Origin: Nematostella vectensis
Lineage: Eukaryota > Cnidaria > Anthozoa > Actiniaria > Edwardsiidae
Direction of reading: 5' to 3'
Assembly (NCBI RefSeq): GCF_932526225.1
Contig: NC_064037.1
Location: forward strand, 8,352,203 to 8,416,202
DNA length: 64,000 bases
Within the stretch, counting starts at the first letter, position 1. Each line of letters begins with the position of its first letter. Positions 55,148-64,000 of this stretch are shown piece after piece. The notes under the pieces are model-generated. The model made no database searches. It saw only the letters and a list, made by a program, of their open reading frames with translations, and was not told the DNA's origin. The translations under genes were made by a program, and so were the position numbers.

Positions 55148-56038
55148 GTTTGTTCTTATTTCATTTAGTCCCTTAGATTTATAAGATATATCTGATTTTC
55201 ATAACAATGTTAGTGCATTATTGACGCGCCTATTTGACAAGTACAGATGTACGTATTTCCTTCTAATCTGTACTATATATAATACGCTAAGGAATGGACT
55301 GTTGACCACCTTTCACGAAAATAACGGCTGAGCTAGAAAACTCCGAAACCACGCCATTTCCACACATTGCTAGAGAGGAGGTGTGCAAAATGGATTTTAT
55401 TTCAAGATTTTACCGGATGGAAAAGCTTTAATTCATGCGTTTTTGCAAGGAGAGGATCGCACTCGCAAAGGCGCCATTTTCAAGATTTCACAAAAGCACA
55501 AAAATAATATATTCCCCGCAGCAAAAATGACTAATGACCTTCAGACCTCCGTGTGTCTCAAGAAAAACACACTAAAAGTATACAGTAATAAGTCTCCAAA
55601 AATATCATGGTAGATAAGAAATCTTATTCTAGACAATTTCGGAAGATGTGTAAACAAACCTTCGAGGGGGCGGAAAATCAGATCTGAAAAAGAATATGAA
55701 TACTTGCCGTAGCTTCATTGCATAGATAGATTAATTGTAGCTGAAAACACAACCGTCTTTGTATCGTTAATTGGAAAGGCATTATTCCTACCTCGTTTTA
55801 TACAACCAAGAACCTTTGGTTAATATTTCACGGGTAACCACTAGTTTGATTTCTAATCTTTTTTTACTCTTAACCTTCCACCGATGTTGGTATTTTATTG
55901 GCACAACAAAACTGCATTAAAAAAAACCCTTTAGACTAAACACAGCTGACTTTCAACAACTGCTATTGACAATTACTCACGTCATACAAACTTTTTTCTT
56001 AAATGAAGTAAACAAGTATCAAACTCTGTGTGTTTTAG
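55148..56038 (+). other. Gene B intron
   Basis: GTTTGT...GTTTTAG, 891 bases. A short open frame (55383-55613) has no recognised motif. No repeat is recognised. Confidence 0.55.
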
Positions 56039-59000
56039 GTGCAACCGAAGTGAGGTTCCTGTACGATGAACGAGCGAACGAGGACGCTATGACTTGTCTT
56101 ATTAGCGAAGGAATGAAGGAATGCCAGGGTCCTGCTCTCTGGGTTTACAACAATGCAGTCTTTACTGATGCAGATTTTCAGAATATCACCAAGTTGAACG
56201 GCGCCACCAAAGAAGAGGATTCTGGGAAGATTGGAAGATTCGGACTTGGTTTCAATGCTGTTTATAACATAACCGACGTACCAAGTCTGTTGAGCAGAAA
56301 CAACCTGGTCATATTTGATCCACATACAACTCATCTCGGTAGAGCTATACGCGATAAGAGCCGACCAGGAATCAAGATAGACGTGACGAGGAGTCGACAG
56401 AAACGAAACAAGCTAGCTAACCAGCTGAAGCCGTACAATGACATCTTCGGGTGCAACCTTAGACCTGACTCCGATCATGTGTCTTTCAATGGGACTTTGT
56501 TTCGATTTCCGCTGCGTACCAAGGAGCAAGCTAGACGAAGTGAAATCAAGAATCTGCAGTATGACCACGGGGAAGTTGTTAAGCTGCTGCAGATGTTTGT
56601 CAGTGGAGCGGAGTCCTTGCTGCTTTTCACCCAGAATGTCTGCAAGGTCAGTGTCTACCATCTGCCTAAATGTAGCTATGATGCTTCTGAGCCTGTCGAA
56701 TTGATGACAGTTCTCAAATCAGGAGTCAAGTTTATCCGGGAGCTAGACGCCAACGTCTCGTTATCAGAACCTGCAAAAGAATTACCAACCAAAGACCAGA
56801 AGCTCATCAAGCAGTGCAACATTCTAAAAGCTGCCACTGAAGCATTGAAGCACAGCGAAGATCGGCAGGTCCAGTCCTCGGTGCTTTTAAGGACAAGTTG
56901 CACTGTTTCAGAAAGTGGTCGCCAGCTGTTTGATAGTAACCCCTCTCACGTCACCCATTGGCTTGTTACATCTACTTTGGTAGGAGATACTGCGTGGCAG
57001 CTAGCGAAACGAAACGGGAAGCTTCTACCAGTTGCAGGTGCAGCAGCAAAGCTGAAGCAGATGCCTGATGGCGGATTTGTACCCGAACCATTCACGCCGC
57101 GTTCTATTCAGCCTGTGAGTGTTGGACACGTGTATTGTTTCCTCCCGCTGCCCATCCAGAGCGGACTTCCGGTTCACATAAATGGCAGCTTTGCGACTGA
57201 CTCAAGCAGACGGCATCTTCGAGAGATGACCGAGGATGACAAGCGAGATTTCGGATCTGAGTGGAACAACGTTCTCATGAAAGAGGCGGTTTGCCACGCG
57301 TACTTGACACTTCTCGAAGACGTGAAGACTGTCCTTCCCCAAGAGGAGTCTGCCTATCCGTTCCACTGCCTCTGGCCTTGTCCTGGGACTGCAGCCTCCT
57401 GCCTTATCATACAGCATCAGTTCTACAAGTCACTATGCTCTCCTAATGACCCTCCAACATTGTTCTCTGACAACGCCAGTTGGTGTGGCTTACCTGAAGT
57501 AGTCTTTCTTCACCCAGAGTTCCGCCACGATTGTAAAATTGGCGAAGATGCATTCCAAGTCTTCTCAATCCTTCAAAAAGGCAAGGGTGTTGTGGTGGAT
57601 GTTCCCGGAGATGTCTTTAACTCTTTTGTTGAAAGTGGATGCAAAAGAGAAATACTAGAAAGATGCTTCGACATGTACCGAGCCTACAAAGAGGTCTTTC
57701 TTCCTGCAATCGAGTCGCCTCATATCTCTGACGAGCTAAAAGATAAACTGATCCTGTATGCACTTACAAACAACGAGCACGGAAGCAAGAAGGTGAAACG
57801 GCTAATAAGATTCACCAAGTGCATCCCGACAACTCCAGACGGCAATACCAGAAAATGTCCCTCGGATCTTATCCATCCGGAGCGTGAGGCATCAAAGCTA
57901 TTCGGCGAAGAAGATGGAAGATTTCCGACTAGGACATACAGAGAGCATTCAACTCTTCAAGCGTTGGTACAGCTGGGAATGCGCAGAGATGATCTCAGAT
58001 GGGACGAGATTATTGACCGAGCACAAAGTGTGCACGCCCTGAACGAGAGGTGTACCCCGAAGGCTTATCCTGAAGCACTCTCCCGTGCCAAGGCTGTTCT
58101 TAAGTTTATTGGCGACAAATTGGCAAACAACAACAATCTTCCCAGCGAAAGCGAGATTAAGGAATTACAGCAAGTTCAGTTTCTACCATACCTTCCAAAA
58201 CCAGAAAACACGCCATTCAAGTGGAAAGCTGATGAAATCCGTCCACACACATTCCTGGCAGCTAGTTCTCTTTACTCAGGGCAAGATGAAAAACTGATAT
58301 CTACGACTGCACCAATACTCGATGACACAAACGAGGGTTGTGGTCGCTTCACAAGTGCATTGGTCGAGCTATTAGGTATCAGAAAGAGTGTGACAATGGA
58401 TCAGGTGAAAAGCCAGTTGCAAACGGTCATGAAGGTGAAGTTGAGCTGTCTGGACAATGACAGACTCGATGATGTGCGCAAGGTATGTGCTGCCATCTAC
58501 GCGTACCTAGAGAGGAGCCTCGAGGGTGGCGAAACAGATTTGAAGCAGTATCTGCAGTCTATGGAGTTCATTCTCCAGGAGCAACGTTTTTTGAAGATAG
58601 ACCAGGTGGCCTTTAGATGCCCTTCAGGGCTGGCACCGTACCTTCATAACCTTCAGAAGGAGTACGTCAACAGGTTCTACTCGCTTTTCAAGGGGCTGGG
58701 GATACGGGATGAATTTGGGGTTGATGACTACATTCGCACTCTGAGCCTGATGAATACGAAGTTTGCCAATGCTGCGCTAGACCCAGATTCCCTTCGAGCA
58801 GCAGTTGAGATTGCCCAGCTACTAGGCAAACTTGATGGAATTGATAAACGCCAACCGATTTACCTCCCTGATTCCAAGTCCGTACTTAGAGTCGCCAAAG
58901 AGCTATCAGTCAAGGATTGTCCTTGGATGCCGGACGAGCCTGGGATAAACTATGCCAACGAGAAAATTCCTGTTTCGACCTGTTTTGAGCTCGGAGTCAA

Positions 59001-62000
59001 TACACGGAGAGAAGATTTTCTTCGAAGACGCTCTCACGGGATTCCTTTTGGACAGAAAGAGAAGCTGACCACTCGGCTAAAGAGGATCTTAGAAGGTTAT
59101 CCTTGTGATGGTGCGATTCTGAAAGAGCTGCTTCAAAACGCAGACGACGCTAAAGCTTCAAAAATCTGCTTTATCAAGGACCTTCGTCGCCATCCAAGCG
59201 AGAGAATTTTTGAACATTCATGGGAACCCCTTCAGGGTCCAGCACTTTGCGTTTATAACGACAGCCCTTTCACAACACAAGACATCGAAGGTATCCAACG
59301 TCTCGGAGAAGGTAGCAAGGGCGATGATCCAAACAAGACCGGCCAGTATGGGGTAGGCTTCAACGCTGTCTACCACATGACAGACTGTCCGTCATTTGTC
59401 TCCAAGGGGCAAGAAGCAGGCGAGATCATGTGTGTGTTCGATCCGAACTTGACGTTCGTGCCTGGGGCCACTGATGAAGCCCCTGGAATGCAGTACAAGG
59501 AGCTGGATCATCTTAGGGATGTCTTCAGTGATATTTTCCCTTGTTATCTAGGCGAGCACTTTCCCGTAGAGAATGCCACAATGTTCCGATTCCCTTTGCG
59601 TGATGTTCACATGGCTTCCAATTCTAAGATAAGCAACAAGCCATTTGATATCGATCAACTCAACAAACTGGTGCAGACGTTCAAGGCAGAAATGTTCCAC
59701 TCCTTGCTATTCGTCAACAACGTTAGGGAAATCTCTCTTTGCGAAATAAGTGAAGTTTCTGGACAGCCATTCGACGAGTACAAAGTCACGGCGACCTTGT
59801 CACCTGAAGACGAAAAAAGTCTAGAAGAATTTGCGGGCTACGTTAAAGAAACTTCGAGAATTCTCCGCAAGGGAAGTGTTTCTTTGGAGGACGTTGAAAA
59901 GAGAGAAGTCTCCTACGTAGTAAGCCTTGAAGATAACCAAGGCAAGAAAGAGAGATGGCTCGTTGTTCAGCGATGTGGATTTGAACGTGATGCCGAGGTG
60001 CCGTCTTGTGTTAACTCTGCTGTGAAGAAACTGGAACTCGGTCTGTTACCACGAGGAGGGGTTGCTACCTTGCTGGACTCCCCTTCGGCTGCTGACAAGA
60101 AAGCATTCTGCTTCCTTCCATTACCTTTCACAACTGGCCTTCCTGTCCACGTTAATGGCCATTTTGCCCTTGAACACGAGGCAAGACGCAACCTATGGCG
60201 CTCCGAAAGTGAAAGAGATCACCGGGGCGCGTGGAATACAATGCTTCTCAAGTCCGTGGTGGCGCCGTGTTATGTGACCCTCTTAAGTGAGATGAGGCAA
60301 CACCTAAGAATCCAAGACACTGACGCTGTTATTGGAAGGAATGAAGCGCTCCAGCAAACGGAACAGTACTTGCAATTGTTCCCGAATCTACACAATAGGA
60401 AACAATATTGGGACGAACTAGCGAAGGAAGTGTACCGCTACATTGGAAACAAGGAAGTCCCCCTCCTGCCTGTCCATCGCCCAGTGGAAGATGAGTCTGC
60501 GAGTGAAAAGAAAGAAAAGGATGAACAAGCTTCACGTGTGAAGATCGAGTGGTTTGCCCCAAAAGAAGAGGGTGGTCGTAAGCTGTTTTTCAATGATTTA
60601 AGTACCGTGACAGCCGAACAGTTCAAGAAAGATGATGCCTCCACAAAGAAACCTGCAAATAGTGTTAGCTTTACCAGTCATCGTACCTCGTTGTATTCCG
60701 ATCGGAAAGCTGTTCTTTTAACCGACACGCTTCTGCGCAGCGGCCTGAACCTAGCCGAGGCTCCACTTAACCTTTTCAACAACTTCAAAAAATCAGATGT
60801 AGATGTAGCATGCGTTAATCCAGAAGACGTCCTCTCCTTTTACCACACAGGCAGCAACATCGAGTGCCTTCCCCAATGTCTAGAAGACACTGGGATAAAG
60901 AACGTGGAAAACCTGTTACTTGTGTTGGGGTACTGCAAACATTCCGATAAGTTTCTTAAAAGTCTTCACGGGCTGCCCTTGTTGCTAACACAAGATGGAA
61001 TTCTGAGAATGTTTGACGAGAAAAACCCGGTCTTTCTAACGACACACCACACCCTTACCCCAAGAAATGCTTCACTCTTTGTGCACCGTAACCTCTTCAA
61101 CAGTGTCTTTTATGAGGCCCTGTCTAAATCAAATGTCTTCAAGCGGTTCGATGTTGCCGCTTTTGCAAAGCTACTACCAAACAACCTCGAACGGAAGTAC
61201 AATGTTAGCGATGATTTTATCGAATGGGATCCTATTTCAGACAAAAGGAATGACCTGCCCTCGAGGGGATGGCTGTTCGGCGTCTGGAAGCTCATAACAA
61301 GTGAGATAAAAGATGCGATAAAGAACTGTGTCGAGCAGAACCAAAAGGAGATAACATTGGAGCACAAATTGAGACTGGCTAAAAACGTTGTAGCTCCTCT
61401 TCAAAATTGGTGCTTATTACCTGTCGAAGAGACCGAGTGCTCGTCGCTGGCTTCAAGTGGAACACGTCGTCGGCAACTGTTGGCACCTTTTTCTATGTCA
61501 GAACTTATTGTGTCGCTTCCATCTCAAGTTGTGCCTTTCCGTTTCGATTCTATTTGTGGCGTACTACGAAAGCTGGCACTTCCAAAAATCAACACGCGGG
61601 TTATAGTATCACCCAGCAACACAAGCACCACATTTGATCACAATGCTGACTCCCTGGCTCGCCTGCTTGTCGCCAATGTTGACAATCCAAGACTGATCCT
61701 CTCAGCGCTTTCCCACAAGCTAAATAAAGTTGAACTCCCTTCTACCATCACCTCGAAGGATTGCAAAGATGTGCTCACATACTTCAACGGCAACGTGAAA
61801 TCACTTTGGCCTGACGACTCTTATTGTTTGAAGACACTACCATTTCACGAAACAGTGAATGGCGAACACACCAGTATCGCTGAAATGAAAGGATATGTTC
61901 TACCATCTGAAATACCCAAGGCTGGATTAAACATCTGGGAAAGAAGTGGGCTAGTGTTTTTGAAAGAGGACCAAAGCCTTGAGGCTTTGTATCAATTCCT

Positions 62001-64000
62001 GGATTGCGTGTGCAAGAATTCCGTGGATATATATTGTGAAGTTATTTTGCCTCGTTTCCAAGATATGACACAGCAAGCTCACATTGATCATTTGCAATTT
62101 CTGAACGGAAAACTTAGTACACTTCAGCTGCAGCAGGACGGCACGCCAGACAGAAATAGACTCATTTCTTCATTGAGCAGCCTTAAGTTTCTCCCTGGCG
62201 TTGTACATGGCCAGTTGAAGCCCGCCTCTTCCTTCTACGATCCACGCATCCATGTTTTCAAAATTATGCTTGAAAGCAAGGCAGGGTCATTTCCTCCAAC
62301 GCCGTTTAACTCTGACTATTGGCTATCATTCTTGTGTAAGATCGGGCTTATCCACATCGTTAGCAACCAGAAGTTCGTAGAATTTGCTGAAGAAGTGGCA
62401 AATGAAGCCAAATGTTCTAGAACCGATGCCACCTTCAAGAAGTCGCTGACTCTTATCAAACATCTTTTCAACCGAGAAGACATAACAACTAGCCCCTTGT
62501 TAGCAGATATCAAGAACACAAAGTTCGTCCCTCCCCACAAGGTCAGCGAGGCTCTGTCTCGGCTGTGCCCTCCATTTGGAAGCAACGTGAATGGTGAGCT
62601 CTCGTACATCCCCTTCAATGGGTCAGTCCTACCCAACCACGAGACAATCTCATGGACGAGTGCGAATATTCTACCCCGGCAAGCATGTCCGCCTTGGCCC
62701 TTAAGGGGCATTGAACAAATGCTTGGAATCTACGAAAAGCCACCTGTGGAAGTAGTCGTTGCACACTGTTTGACGATTTCCAAACGTTTTGCCAAGACGC
62801 TCAACGGGGACACGAAGAATCTGACGGAACCTTGCAAGATAAAGGATGTTATGGAAGATCTTTATGATTTTCTATCGACTTGCGCTGACGATGTTTCAGT
62901 AGATCGCCTAAAAAACGCACAGTGCATTCTCGTCGCGAACGGAAGGCGCGTCGTTCTTCCACGCCAGATTGTTGTCAAATCCTCCATAGAGATCCCTCCG
63001 TATCTGTACAAGATCCCGCTCGAGCTCGGTAAGTTCCACGAACTGTTCAAGCGGCTCGGTGCCACTGGCACTGTAACAGTACAGCAGTATGTATCAGTGC
63101 TTGACATGATCCATAAAGAGTGTGGCAACAAATGCATGGATCCTAATGAGATGACAAGCTCTCTAATGGCAACCAAAGGGATATTTGATCTGCTTTCACA
63201 GAGCAAACAAACCCCTGATGAAATGGAGCATCTGTTCTTACCAGGTGCGAGAAAAAGTGAAAAAGACCGGGTGTATTTAGTCCCCTCCCACCAGCTTATT
63301 TGTGATGATGCGCCGCACTTTCGCGATAGAATCGACGGATTTGAAGAGGTTTTGTTGATTAGGCTAAAAGACTGCTGGCTGGAAAACGCCAGTGATGACA
63401 CGCTTGTCTGTAAGCTACCAGAGAAGGTCCGTCCTCAAATGATGACTCAGGTAGTGGAAGAGAGGCTACTTAATAATGATAGTAAAGCATGTGATGACGA
63501 CGACCAATCAAATGTGGCAGCAAGACAACTCAGACAGGTTATCAATTCGGATGAATTCTGCCTAGGATTCGCCCGCCTCGTCAAGCACGAAGACAACGAG
63601 AACAAAAACGAAACAAGGCCAGATAGTCTGAGCGACATCAAGAGTAAGCTTGCTAGTCTTCGAGTTGTCAGTGGTCCAGAACTGCGCACACAGCTTTTCT
63701 ACAAAGAGCATGCAATTCCTGGTAGTGAGTCCAAAGTTGACTGCTTCGATGAACACAGCAATACCGATAACATCGTGACACTCTACGTCAACACAGACAT
63801 TCAATCAATTCAGCCAAAGATTGCTGAGGTCGTCAATAGAATTGCTGGTAAGGTTCTTACAAATCTGGTGTACCTAGCACCACTTCTTAGCATGCCTCCT
63901 TGGGAAATAAGCTTGTACCTGGACAAGAATAAGATCCGTGAGGACAACAGTGTGGAGACGTCGTATCTGCCCGAGCCTGGTTCCTATGTTCACCTGGATC
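56039..64000 (+). CDS. Sacsin-like gene B, giant exon with sacsin repeats 2 and 3 (runs off window)
   Basis: From the GTTTTAG acceptor the frame stays open for 7,962 bases to the window edge. It starts GATEVRFLYDERANEDAM and completes module 2 with GKIGRFGLGFNAVYNITD (56233) and LFRFPLR (56497). Module 3 is entire in this exon: ELLQNADDAKASKICF (59125), GQYGVGFNAVYHMTD (59341), FRFPLRD (59584), GLPVHVNGHFALEHEARRNL (near 60139). The remainder is long helical sequence that joins the segment also seen at 1-553. By analogy with gene A it should go on to a J domain and a HEPN domain. Vertebrate SACS also has one enormous exon covering most of the protein, and the layout here is similar except that module 1 is split over several introns. 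Three ATPase-like modules equal the number in human sacsin. A ubiquitin-like N-terminal domain was not found. Confidence 0.93.
63448..64000 (+). repeat. Duplicate of window positions 1-553 (tandem gene copies)
   Basis: Position 63448 corresponds to position 1; the two stretches align without gaps over 553 bases with about 11 substitutions seen by eye (about 98% identity). Several change the protein, for example DYENQNE to DNENKNE and a Leu/Val change near 421/63868. It marks where genes A and B match. Confidence 0.95.

Noticed and set aside
55383-55613. 76-codon frame in a gene B intron
   Set aside because: No motif or splice support; consistent with chance in intron DNA.

Overview
This is eukaryotic, intron-rich, A+T-leaning animal DNA. 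Genes are split by GT-AG introns and spaced by many transposon remnants, MITE-like inverted repeats, a tRNA-derived SINE and large satellite arrays. Sacsin-like genes in tandem, CxC/KDZ-type and DUF7869-type transposon proteins and Ty3/gypsy elements suggest a cnidarian, probably an anthozoan (sea anemone or coral). That placement is inference, not shown by any single gene.

The backbone is two head-to-tail sacsin-like genes on the + strand. Gene A contributes only its 3' end (1-2139, perhaps to 3700): the tail of a giant exon, a J domain with an intact HPD motif, and a C-terminal HEPN domain split over two exons. Gene B runs from 37018 or earlier to beyond 64000. It has three sacsin-repeat (GHKL/Hsp90-type ATPase) modules and a final exon that stays open for at least 7,962 bases. 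Positions 63448-64000 repeat positions 1-553 with about 11 differences by eye, so A and B are recent tandem copies about 63.4 kb apart. The intron between the first two visible exons of gene B is filled by about 12.3 kb of C-rich 39-bp and 33-bp minisatellite arranged in ~3.3-kb higher-order units. A later intron carries a perfect 85-bp-arm palindrome.

Between the two genes lies accessory DNA. 4.7-4.9 kb: two decayed tRNA-Gly(TCC) copies. 5.2-7.3 kb: C-terminal (- strand) and N-terminal (+ strand) halves of DUF7869-type transposase-like genes, ending in a 430-bp (CAGA/CAGG)n tract. 11.2-11.5 kb: a SINE. 12.8-16.0 kb: an unrecognised spliced gene whose third exon is a 39-bp (13-residue) coding minisatellite. 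18.3-19.4 kb: an orphan phosphagen-kinase exon and a broken cysteine-protease-like pseudogene. 19.8-23.1 kb: a seven-exon CxC/KDZ-type gene on the - strand. 24.5-29.0 kb: a complete Ty3/gypsy element with identical 180-bp LTRs, a 5-bp target duplication and one intact gag-pol frame. 30.3-33.6 kb: a decayed, truncated second gypsy element on the - strand. 34.7-35.9 kb: a 1.3-kb element with ~39-bp terminal inverted repeats.

In function, the sacsin genes would make very large chaperone-like proteins (ATPase modules plus Hsp70 co-chaperone J domain plus HEPN). Most of the rest is mobile or satellite DNA that shapes the introns and spacers of that tandem gene family.
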